60,922 nucleotides of DNA, from assembly GCA_017403285.1 (NCBI GenBank), contig JAFQOI010000116.1, positions 1 to 60,922 of the forward strand, given 5' to 3'. Under the pieces are notes generated by a model. The model was given only the letters and a program-made list of their open reading frames with translations. It searched no databases and was not told the origin of the DNA. Origin of the DNA: a bacterium. Lineage in GTDB: Bacteria; Cyanobacteriota; Vampirovibrionia; Gastranaerophilales; Gastranaerophilaceae. Positions 45,555 to 52,946 of the stretch are shown one piece after another. Position 1 is the first letter of the stretch. Each line of letters begins with the position of its first letter. The position numbers and the translations under genes are program-made.

Positions 45555-45581
45555 GGGACATGTCAATGTCCCTTTTTTTTT
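45555..45581 (+). terminator. Strong rho-independent terminator of the candidate RNA
   Basis: GGGACAT (45555-45561), loop GTCA, ATGTCCC (45566-45572), then nine T. Only 20 bases before the promoter of the following gene. Confidence 0.92.
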
Positions 45582-45600
45582 GCAAAATATTTTATCTGTT

Positions 45601-45629
45601 TTGACAACATATAGGCTGAATGATAGAAT
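45601..45629 (+). promoter_or_regulatory. Promoter of the Tat-type U32-like lipoprotein gene
   Basis: TTGACA (45601-45606), exactly 17 bases, TAGAAT (45624-45629). The mRNA would start near 45636, leaving a leader of about 23 bases with AGGA before the ATG at 45659. Consensus -35, one change in the -10. Confidence 0.75.
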
Positions 45630-45658
45630 TTTCCTAGTAGTTGTATAGGATATCCTTT

Positions 45659-46840
45659 ATGGACAGGCGTGAATTATTAAAATCAGGATTGTTAGTTGCA
45701 GGTGCTGCTGCAGTTGGACTTACTGGTTGTTCAAAAAGCAATCAAGAAGTTGTTGACTCTGAAATATCAACAAAAATGCCAAAACAAAAAGAAAAATTCA
45801 ATATTACAACTCCTCTTCCATTTAATCATGATCTTATTGATGAAATGGCAGATATGAACAATATTTATAAAAAATCTAAAATTACCACCTTATACAATAA
45901 CATTCCAAAACCACTAAACAGTGATTTTAATGATTTTTTTACCGTTTCAAGAGGATATAATGATAAAATCAAAACTTATGATGATTTTGCAAAATATTTT
46001 GGACACGCAAGAGATAAGGGATTTGAAATTGTATATGTATTAAATTCACCAAAATCTTTTTCTAAAGAAGATTATGAAAGTAGAAGAGATAAATTATATT
46101 CACAATTAGACTTTCTTCATGATATAGGTTGTAATCATCTTAGGATAGGGAACACTCAACTTTTATCAATAATAGCGAAATACAAACATAAGTTTAATGT
46201 ATCAGCATCAACTACATTTGAATTTCACAATACAAGACAATACATCAATTTATTCAAAAACTATCCATTCATAACTGGAATTGATATTTCTAGTGATGAA
46301 AATAGGAATTTTCCGTTTTTAAAAAACTTACACAAATTATTTCCAAATGTCACACTAGAAGTTCTTGTTAACGAACCTTGTATAATGGGGTGCCCAGCAA
46401 GAATGTCTCATACAATGTCAGATATATATATTTTTGAATGCGGAAAAATAAGAGATAATGTCTTGGATATGTGTCGAACGGCAAACATTTATCCTTGGAA
46501 TCTTTCATATTATCAAAATGTTGGAGTAAACTCTTTTAAAATTTCAAGTTGGCCATTAAGAGCAAATTTCAATTCTTTGTATTTCTTAAGAAACTATATG
46601 GATTGCATTGAAGGAGATATTGAAAAAAGTGAAATGAGTTTCCAATTCTTTGTAAACATGTTATTCCTAAGATACTCAAGATATAGTGAAGATGTAAAAG
46701 TAAGAGACATATTAAAATACTTACCAGACATAAGAAGATTCATAAAAAATGGCGACAAATGCGCTACTAGATGTGGTGTTGAATGCACTTATTGTGATGA
46801 ATGTGCGGACAAAATTAAAAAAATAATTGGTGAGAAATAG
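45659..46840 (+). CDS. Tat-exported lipoprotein of the peptidase U32-like family
   Basis: 393 residues from ATG 45659 (AGGA 8 bases upstream). Residues 1-24: D-R-R-E-L-L-K, a twin-arginine motif, a hydrophobic stretch, and lipobox L-T-G-C at 21-24, so export folded through Tat and lipid anchoring are predicted. The body is a TIM-barrel-like U32 fold: FDNIGCNHLRIGN-type strand near 160, VSASTTFEFHN, and the family core VLVNEPCIMGCPARMSH with two cysteines. The C-terminus has a cysteine cluster CATRCGVECTYCDECA. U32 relatives such as UbiU/UbiV hold a 4Fe-4S cluster through such cysteines. Known members are cytoplasmic, so an exported one is unusual. Function unknown. Confidence 0.7.
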   Translation: MDRRELLKSGLLVAGAAAVGLTGCSKSNQEVVDSEISTKMPKQKEKFNITTPLPFNHDLIDEMADMNNIYKKSKITTLYNNIPKPLNSDFNDFFTVSRGYNDKIKTYDDFAKYFGHARDKGFEIVYVLNSPKSFSKEDYESRRDKLYSQLDFLHDIGCNHLRIGNTQLLSIIAKYKHKFNVSASTTFEFHNTRQYINLFKNYPFITGIDISSDENRNFPFLKNLHKLFPNVTLEVLVNEPCIMGCPARMSHTMSDIYIFECGKIRDNVLDMCRTANIYPWNLSYYQNVGVNSFKISSWPLRANFNSLYFLRNYMDCIEGDIEKSEMSFQFFVNMLFLRYSRYSEDVKVRDILKYLPDIRRFIKNGDKCATRCGVECTYCDECADKIKKIIGEK

Positions 46841-46921
46841 CAATAACTACTCTTGTTATATGATGAAAGGCTATAAGTTTTTTATTATAATCTCATATAT
46901 CAGAATATAAAAAGGGGTAAA

Positions 46922-47179
46922 ATGCTTCCAATAGTTACACCGGAACAATCATCTCTATGTTTCGCAGAAATTTTTCAAGATGTTCATTCTTGGAGAAAAA
47001 AAATGATTCATTATATCAAGGATGAAAATCCGGAAATAAATCAAGCAATAATTGAAGCGGCACAAAGCACCGATTTGGATCCCAAGGCAGTTGCACTCGG
47101 AGCTTATATGACATACATTCTACTAGAAACCGCCATAAAAGAAGAACAAGGTCAATCCGTACTAACTCTTGACGATTAG
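46922..47179 (+). CDS. Small conserved-looking protein of unknown function
   Basis: 85 residues; AAAGGGG lies 5 bases before the ATG. Mostly helical (FAEIFQDVHSWRKKMIHYI; EINQAIIEAAQSTDLDPKA) with an acidic end. No signal, membrane or metal motif. It sits alone 81 bases after the U32-like gene and ends 2 bases before the end of the convergent GGDEF gene. A TATAAT-like box lies about 35 bases upstream. Not recognised. Confidence 0.65.
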   Translation: MLPIVTPEQSSLCFAEIFQDVHSWRKKMIHYIKDENPEINQAIIEAAQSTDLDPKAVALGAYMTYILLETAIKEEQGQSVLTLDD

Positions 47180-47181
47180 TT

Positions 47182-49095
47182 TTATCTGGTATTCTCGTTT
47201 TTTATAATATATACAAAATCTTTAACGAGTTGTTCATTCCATCGTTTGCCAGACTGTTCATTTATTATTTCAAGAACTTCATCAACCGTATATGCTTGTC
47301 TGTATGGTCTATCTTGTGTCATTGCATAAAATGAATCAACAAGCAAAACAATTTGAGATGTTATTGGAATATCTCCGCCTGACTTATTTTCAGGATATCC
47401 ATTTCCATCCCAATTTTCATGATGGCTTTCAATTATAGGAATAATATCTTGTATATTAGAAATTGGTTTTAATATTTCTCTTGCAGCAATTACTGGATGC
47501 TGTTTAATTATCAATCTTTCTTTTTCAGTCAATGGTTCCTTTTTGTTGAAAATTTCTTCAGGAATCATAATATTACCTATATCATACAAAAGAATAGCAA
47601 GTCGTAATTTGTTAATTTCTTCTGTAGACAAATCCAATCTCTTAGCAAGCATCACGGCCAAAATCAATTTAGATTTTGTAGTTCCAGTCTTGTACATTTG
47701 ATTATAGGTCTGAGAAAGCATATCCACAATGCTAGATAAAGTATCTTTTGAATTTTTATCAATATTTTTTATTGCATTGAGTTTTTCTTCAATAGCAGCA
47801 GCCAACTCATCACTAACTGGAATACGTTTTTTAACAAGTATATCAGTGAAGGTTTCTACCGCAATTTGTTGCCAATTGATTTCGCTATCTCGTTGAGCAA
47901 CTTGAACTTGGTTACGACCACTTATTTTCGCCTTATACATTGCTTGATCTGCCAGTTCAACAAGTTCATCAACCCTATCGGAATGTTCAAGAAAAGTAGC
48001 TACACCAATACTTGCCGTAATACCGCCGATGGTTTCAAGCTTTTGACTTTCAATTGCCTTTCTAATTCTTTCTGCAGCAATTTGTGCCCCTCTAGAATCA
48101 ATACCAGGAAGCATTAAATCAAATTCCTCGCCACCTAATCTTGCGGCAATATCAATAGAACGTGCTTCTGTTTTCAAAACATTTGCAATAGTTTTAATCG
48201 CCAAATCACCATATTGATGTCCATAAGTATCATTAATTTTCTTAAGAAAATCTAAGTCCATTGCAATAAGAGAAAATGGCTGTTTAAGACGCAATGATCT
48301 TTCTGCTTCTTTTATTATACTATCTTCGAAATATCGTCGATTATATAACCCTGTTAATGGATCTGTTATCGCTTGTTTTTGAACTTCCTCAAATAAATTT
48401 GCTACAACTATTGCCAACTCAATTTGATTTGCATATAACGTCAAGAAATTACTTTCAGTATCTGTAATATCGTTCCTATCTGACGTTACAAGTACACAAG
48501 CCTTATATTCACCCTGTTTCCCAACCAAAGGAACTATTGAAAATATTTTAGACTGTGTCATCATTGCATATTCTTCACACTGTTCAGGTGTAAGCGAAGG
48601 GAAAAACATACCAATAACACCACTTATATCAGGTGTTGAATATATTTGTTTTTCATTCATTGCTCTTGCAATAATAGAATTTCTTATATACGGAATTTTA
48701 TAGGTTTCACGACTAACACCCATTGCATCATACAATTTATCCACTTGAGAATTTGCAGAAACAGACATTGTTGAAAAATATGGTGAACTTGATTCTTCAT
48801 CCATAAGTTTCAAAATTGCAACGAAACGATAACCCATATCTTCGTGTAATATACTCACAATTTTATTTAGCATACTAGATAAAGGCTGGGATGAATTCAT
48901 CATTTCCCAAACACTATTTAATGTTAAAATTGTTTGATTTGCTTGTTCTAATTCCTTAGTTCTAGCTGCTATTTCTTCTTCCAGAACAATATTTTTAGCG
49001 TAAACCTCTGCAAGGTCCCTTCCTTTATTAGATATCGCCCCGTCAAGATTATTAATTTGTCCTAAAAAGTCCTTTAATCCAGAGAATATATTCAC
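47182..49095 (-). CDS. GAF-GGDEF-HD signalling protein (cyclic-di-GMP), HD motif altered
   Basis: 637 residues. N-terminal coiled coil (1-50), GAF sensor (about 60-230), GGDEF cyclase (about 245-405) with DPLTGLYNRRYFE, MDLDFLKKINDTYGHQ, inhibitory site R-S-I-D and active-site G-G-E-E-F, all intact; then an HD-GYP-like domain (about 470-635) with KQHPVIAAREIL, SHHENWDGNGYP and DSFYAMTQDRPYR. In the first HD block the usual L-L-H-D-I-G-K is L-L-Y-D-I-G-N, so the metal His is replaced by Tyr. It may make c-di-GMP and only bind, not cut it. No membrane helix: a soluble sensor. Start is GTG with no clear ribosome site. Confidence 0.9.
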   Translation of the reverse strand: MNIFSGLKDFLGQINNLDGAISNKGRDLAEVYAKNIVLEEEIAARTKELEQANQTILTLNSVWEMMNSSQPLSSMLNKIVSILHEDMGYRFVAILKLMDEESSSPYFSTMSVSANSQVDKLYDAMGVSRETYKIPYIRNSIIARAMNEKQIYSTPDISGVIGMFFPSLTPEQCEEYAMMTQSKIFSIVPLVGKQGEYKACVLVTSDRNDITDTESNFLTLYANQIELAIVVANLFEEVQKQAITDPLTGLYNRRYFEDSIIKEAERSLRLKQPFSLIAMDLDFLKKINDTYGHQYGDLAIKTIANVLKTEARSIDIAARLGGEEFDLMLPGIDSRGAQIAAERIRKAIESQKLETIGGITASIGVATFLEHSDRVDELVELADQAMYKAKISGRNQVQVAQRDSEINWQQIAVETFTDILVKKRIPVSDELAAAIEEKLNAIKNIDKNSKDTLSSIVDMLSQTYNQMYKTGTTKSKLILAVMLAKRLDLSTEEINKLRLAILLYDIGNIMIPEEIFNKKEPLTEKERLIIKQHPVIAAREILKPISNIQDIIPIIESHHENWDGNGYPENKSGGDIPITSQIVLLVDSFYAMTQDRPYRQAYTVDEVLEIINEQSGKRWNEQLVKDFVYIIKNENTR

Positions 49096-49145
49096 AAAAG
49101 TTTTATCCGATCACTAATTACAAATATTATATACCCGAATTTATT

Positions 49146-50213
49146 CTATTGTAAAACATTATTTACAATATTTATAATTTGCTCAGGCATAACGTTATAG
49201 ATACAAGACAATGGTGACACACCATTTCGGCACTGTCTTTTCATACAAGGGTGACAGTTTACATTAGGATACAAAGAATAATATTTATTACCATAAGGCG
49301 CGGTTCTTTTCGCCGAAGTCGCAAAAAACAATGTTATTATGTATGGATTAGAAACCGCCCAAGCAATATGAGCACTGCCAGAATCCGGACTTATTACCAT
49401 ATCTGAATTCGAATAAATATACACTAAATCTCCAAGATTAGTCATTCCAGACAAATCATAGATATTTCCATTATTTTCTACTCTGGATAAAATCTTATAT
49501 ATAAGTTCTTTCTCACGTTCTGCAGCAGTAATAACAATGTTATATTTTTCTTTTAAATCATTTAAGACATCTTGCCACCCCTGAACAGTCCAATGTTTAT
49601 TGTACCACGTTGTCGCCGGTGCAATAACTATCGTTTTTTTTGTTTTATCAAGATTTTGCATTATTTTTTTTATATTTGGCAAAATCTCTTTAGAAAGATC
49701 TGGGATTACAAATTCTGGATTAATATCTTTGCAACCAAGATATTTTGCAATATCAAGATTACGTTTTACAACATGATAATTAATATCAAAAGGCTTTCTT
49801 CCTGTTTTTATTACTTCATTCGCAAAAAAGCCAGAAAATTCTCTTCCCCCATCTAATGAAATTTTCCTTTTTGCTCCTGAAAGCCCCATTATAAAACTAC
49901 TTTTCAACAATTGTTGTACATCTATAACAACATCATATTTTTCTTTCCTTATCTTATTTATTATTTGGAAGTATTCAATAAAATTTGCTATCTTATTTTT
50001 ACTTTTATTCCACTTTCTTTTTGGGATTTCATAAACATTATTTATCAAAGGATTATTAATAATAAATTTAGATGCTTTATCTTCCACAACCCAATCCAAT
50101 TGTATATTTGGATATTGTTTCTTAAGAGCACGTGCCAAAGGCAATGTATGGATTGTATCACCCAATGCACTTAATCTAACTATTAACACCTTTTTAAAAT
50201 CAAATTGTTTCAT
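49146..50213 (-). CDS. LPS heptosyltransferase, glycosyltransferase family 9
   Basis: 355 residues from ATG 50213; the frame begins nine codons earlier. GT-B fold of the WaaC/WaaF/RfaQ group. N-domain: KVLIVRLSALGDTIHTLPLA, DWVVEDKASKFIINNPLI, YDVVIDVQQLLKSSFIMGLS. C-domain: IVIAPATTWYNKHWTVQGW, DLSGMTNLGDLVYIYSNSD and ISPDSGSAHIAWA, the nucleotide-sugar site. It likely adds heptose to the inner core of LPS at the cytoplasmic face; with the heptose-1-P adenylyltransferase at 30265 this supports a heptose-containing LPS. WaaC (heptosyltransferase I) is the most similar in feel but the exact acceptor is not clear. Single gene. Confidence 0.9.
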   Translation of the reverse strand: MKQFDFKKVLIVRLSALGDTIHTLPLARALKKQYPNIQLDWVVEDKASKFIINNPLINNVYEIPKRKWNKSKNKIANFIEYFQIINKIRKEKYDVVIDVQQLLKSSFIMGLSGAKRKISLDGGREFSGFFANEVIKTGRKPFDINYHVVKRNLDIAKYLGCKDINPEFVIPDLSKEILPNIKKIMQNLDKTKKTIVIAPATTWYNKHWTVQGWQDVLNDLKEKYNIVITAAEREKELIYKILSRVENNGNIYDLSGMTNLGDLVYIYSNSDMVISPDSGSAHIAWAVSNPYIITLFFATSAKRTAPYGNKYYSLYPNVNCHPCMKRQCRNGVSPLSCIYNVMPEQIINIVNNVLQ

Positions 50214-50377
50214 ATGATACAAGTATAACAAAAATTTCAATTAAAAATACAGTAATAGTTTATATTTTAATAAAGTTTTTAAACTTTTTGGGGGAATTAT
50301 TTCATGCAAAAATTTATTATTATAAGACAGTAAAGAAATGGTTAGACATCTGCATACACAATAGGAAAATTAAATTT

Positions 50378-50620
50378 ATGAACAAAAAACAAGCTGAAGA
50401 AATAAAAGAAGCTATACAAACTTGTAAATTGCGATTATTGACAATTAAACCACATTTAACAGATGAAAAAACTGCATTAAATGAATCTTTTAATAAACTT
50501 TTAATTGAAAAAGCAATACTAAGAGACAAATTAATGAGAAAAGATACTACTTTTATTGAGAAATTAGCGAAAAAAATAAAACCAAGAAAAAAAGAACTTA
50601 TTTGCGATTATTTCAACTAA
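50378..50620 (+). CDS. Small charged helical protein of unknown function
   Basis: 80 residues from ATG 50378 (AGGAAA about 9 bases upstream); the frame is open further upstream but without a ribosome site. One long helical run, rich in Lys and Glu (MNKKQAEEIKEAIQTCKLRL; RKDTTFIEKLAKKIKPRKKE). No other motif. It is convergent with fliR, 28 bases away, and has no terminator. A small coiled-coil or chaperone-like role for export is possible because of the neighbour, but nothing in the sequence proves it. Confidence 0.5.
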   Translation: MNKKQAEEIKEAIQTCKLRLLTIKPHLTDEKTALNESFNKLLIEKAILRDKLMRKDTTFIEKLAKKIKPRKKELICDYFN

Positions 50621-50648
50621 GTTTAATTTCTTTTTCTTTCCCTAAAAA

Positions 50649-51431
50649 TTAAAATATATTGGCAAAAGACAAGAAATAATCTTCAATAACATTAAGCATG
50701 TTTGGCATAATAAAGATTAAAACCAAAGCACCAAGTCCAGGTTTGAACATAAAGCTCATTTGGAATACTGGTATTTGCTGGGCAGTTCTATTAATAACAC
50801 CAAGAATAATATCTTGCCCTAATGTTGCAATAAGAACTGGAGAAGCAATTTGCAAACCAATATATAATACATTTGATGTTATTTTAACCAAATACGGCAT
50901 ATTTATAATTTCATCAAGGGGAACAGCGTGTGCATATACAGGAAATATTTCAAAACTTCTAATAAAAGCATTGAAAGTCCAATAAGCACCACCTATTTTC
51001 AAGAATAAAATAATTCCCAAAAGACCAAACAAACGCCCCATAACAGAAACTTGCGAAGAGGAAGAAGGATCCATAATTGTTGCGGAGTTAAGACCTTGTT
51101 GCATATTTATCATATCCCCACCTGCTTCTATCGCAAGTACAATACAATTTATAATAAAACCAATTATTGCCCCACATATAAAATTAACAATAATTGAATA
51201 CAACATTGAATTTTGACCTGTAGGCATCTCTGGTTTTAAGAACAGACATAATATAACAGTTAAAATAAGAGCAAATCCAGTTCTTGCAATAACTGGTATT
51301 TCTGTTCTTTTTAAGAAAGGTGCTGTTCTCATCAAACCAGCAACTCTTGCAAAAACAGGAATTCCTGCAGCTATTACGCCATTAATTTCTGGAAAATATT
51401 TAGGAAATTCTGTTAATATCGTATCAAGCAT
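50649..51431 (-). CDS. fliR: Flagellar export gate protein FliR (SctT family)
   Basis: 260 residues, normal length, with six to seven hydrophobic segments. Family signs: GIPVFARVAGLMRTAPFL, PVIARTGFALILTVIL, FNICGAIIGFI-like helix, GGDMINMQQGLNSATIMDP, and a helix-rich end (FMFKPGLGALVLIFIMPN). It forms the export pore with FliP5 and FliQ4. AGGGAAA precedes the ATG. Last of the set double-SpoA protein, FliO, FliP, FliQ, FliR; flhB, which often follows or fuses, is absent here. Confidence 0.93.
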   Translation of the reverse strand: MLDTILTEFPKYFPEINGVIAAGIPVFARVAGLMRTAPFLKRTEIPVIARTGFALILTVILCLFLKPEMPTGQNSMLYSIIVNFICGAIIGFIINCIVLAIEAGGDMINMQQGLNSATIMDPSSSSQVSVMGRLFGLLGIILFLKIGGAYWTFNAFIRSFEIFPVYAHAVPLDEIINMPYLVKITSNVLYIGLQIASPVLIATLGQDIILGVINRTAQQIPVFQMSFMFKPGLGALVLIFIMPNMLNVIEDYFLSFANIF

Positions 51432-51446
51432 TATTTTTCCCTAATA

Positions 51447-51947
51447 TTATCTTTGATTTTCCATTATTGTTTTTTGTTCCACAAGATTTGGTGTAGGAAC
51501 TTCGTTTATCTTATTTTTTAAAACACTAAATTTTTCTTTATCTTTATTTCCCATAGGTCTTGATGCGCTATTTAGAATAGTAGACATAGGAACCATATCT
51601 TTTTTATAATCTGTTTTCATCTCATCTATGAATGGCTTTGTATAGTTATAATAATCAGAAGAAAGAACAAACTCATCATTTTTAGGGATAACATTAAATG
51701 CAATCGACGCACCTTCTGTAAAAAAGTTTGTCAAAAGTTTAACATATCCAGCACCAAGTATTATTATAACCAAGAAAACAGCAAATATTTTTGGAGCTGC
51801 TGCAATTGTTTGTTCTTGCACCTGAGTTACTGCCTGAAGAATGCCAACAATAAGACCAATTGCTGCCGCAGTTAATACACAAGGCATTGCAATCATTAGC
51901 ATTGTAATTAGCCCTTTTGCCAAATATTCCATTAATACGCTTTCCAT
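51447..51947 (-). CDS. fliQ: Export gate protein FliQ (SctS family) with long C-terminal extension
   Basis: 166 residues from ATG 51947 (AAGGAT 6 bases upstream). Family core 1-80: two membrane helices (LITMLMIAMPCVLTAAAIGL; IFAVFLVIIILGAGYVKLL) and GILQAVTQVQEQT between them. FliQ is normally about 89 residues; here about 85 hydrophilic residues follow (FVLSSDYYNYTKPFIDEMK, many Lys/Asn), which I do not recognise. Frame and composition continue without break, so a sequencing fusion is unlikely. Start lies 11 bases after the fliP stop. Confidence 0.9.
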   Translation of the reverse strand: MESVLMEYLAKGLITMLMIAMPCVLTAAAIGLIVGILQAVTQVQEQTIAAAPKIFAVFLVIIILGAGYVKLLTNFFTEGASIAFNVIPKNDEFVLSSDYYNYTKPFIDEMKTDYKKDMVPMSTILNSASRPMGNKDKEKFSVLKNKINEVPTPNLVEQKTIMENQR

Positions 51948-51957
51948 AGCAAAATCC

Positions 51958-52599
51958 TTAGTTATAACTACCAACTAATCCATTTACAATAAGTCCCCAA
52001 CCGTCAACGGCAATAAATATAAGCAATTTAAACGGCAAAGAAATAATCGTTGGAGACAACATAAACATCCCCAGTGCGAGCAGTACATTCGCAACGACAA
52101 GATCTAGTACAATAAACGGAATAAAAATTATAAATCCAATTTGGAATGCAGTTTGAAGTTCGCTCAAAATATATGCTGGAGCAACTTCCCAAATTGTAAT
52201 ATCATCAACACTTTCAGGTGCTTCTTTTCTTGCCAACTGAACAAAGAAAGCCAAATCTTTTTCTCTTGTTTGTTTTAGCATAAACTCTTTTAGAGGCTTT
52301 GACCCTTCTGATATTGCAAGCACCATCGAGCCACTTTCTTGATAAGGTTTTGAACCAACTTCATACATTTGTTGAAAAACTGGCGCCATAGTATAAAAAG
52401 TTAATATCATTGAAAGCCCAACTAAAACTATTGCTGGTGGGATTTGTTGTGCACCCAGTGCTTGTTTTAATATACCAAATACAATCGCATATCTTAAAAA
52501 GCTCGTCATACAAACAAACATAAAAGGCAATAGTGAAAACATTGCCATTACTGCCAATAATTGAAGTACGGGACTTAAATCCTTTAATACTGTATCCAT
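51958..52599 (-). CDS. fliP: Flagellar export gate protein FliP (SctR family)
   Basis: 213 residues. Four membrane helices and the conserved MTSFLRYAIVFGILKQALG, AQQIPPAIVLVGLSMILTFY, then a 70-residue periplasmic part and LSELQTAFQIGFIIFIPFIVLDLVVAN-type helices with the closing MLSPTIISLPFKLLIF. No cleavable signal peptide, unlike FliP of enterobacteria, which starts about 30 residues earlier. AGAGG precedes the ATG, 3 bases after fliO. Core of the export channel. Confidence 0.95.
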   Translation of the reverse strand: MDTVLKDLSPVLQLLAVMAMFSLLPFMFVCMTSFLRYAIVFGILKQALGAQQIPPAIVLVGLSMILTFYTMAPVFQQMYEVGSKPYQESGSMVLAISEGSKPLKEFMLKQTREKDLAFFVQLARKEAPESVDDITIWEVAPAYILSELQTAFQIGFIIFIPFIVLDLVVANVLLALGMFMLSPTIISLPFKLLIFIAVDGWGLIVNGLVGSYN

Positions 52600-52602
52600 T
52601 TC

Positions 52603-52938
52603 TTACCTCTGGTCATTTGATGTTGTATATTGTAAATCTTGCGAATATTTTGTTGTTTTAATATCCAAATCATTTGTGTTTAAATTCAAATTTTCTAACT
52701 TAGAAAGCATTGTTGTACTGTTATTATCCCCTGCAATAAGAAATCGTTCTGTTCCAACATTTAATATATATATTGTCTTCGTTGGGGACAATTTCATTGC
52801 AGTTTCCACGCTTAGTATTTTTTTATCGTTCTTTTGCAAAGGCGTATAAATTGTTTTTTTATACACATACAACGCTAGGGCAATAAAACCAACCATTGCG
52901 AAAGTATAGATTATAAAATTAGCCAAGTATCCGTTCAT
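52603..52938 (-). CDS. fliO: FliO-like flagellar biosynthesis protein
   Basis: 111 residues: one N-terminal membrane helix (about 5-25, FIIYTFAMVGFIALALYVYK) and a small cytoplasmic beta domain (ILSVETAMKLSPTKTIYILNVGTERFLIAG), which matches the L-x-P-x-x-x-x-x-x-V-x-V-G-x-x-x-x-L-I-G pattern of FliO/FliZ. FliO assists assembly of the FliP ring and is typical of flagellar rather than injectisome systems. GAGGG upstream; 8 bases after the SpoA gene. Call rests on size, position and the one motif. Confidence 0.75.
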   Translation of the reverse strand: MNGYLANFIIYTFAMVGFIALALYVYKKTIYTPLQKNDKKILSVETAMKLSPTKTIYILNVGTERFLIAGDNNSTTMLSKLENLNLNTNDLDIKTTKYSQDLQYTTSNDQR

Positions 52939-52946
52939 AATACCCT

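Larger units (their letters stand above)
45317..45581 (+). ncRNA. Candidate structured small RNA or leader, ends in a strong terminator
   Basis: The 409 bases between fumarase and the U32-like gene hold no convincing ORF. From 45317 the composition changes (less A+T) and several dyads occur: AACATC/GATGTT (45330-45335, 45345-45350), ACGATT/AATCGT (45364-45369, 45404-45409) enclosing CGAC/GTCG (45371-45374, 45387-45390), and the palindrome GTACGCGTAC (45408-45417). AATACGAGA occurs twice, 21 bases apart. Then an unstructured part with four ACTTAC units, then a terminator. The next gene has its own promoter after it, so this looks like an independent transcript. An 18-codon frame at 45346 lacks a ribosome site. 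No known RNA family recognised. Confidence 0.4.
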
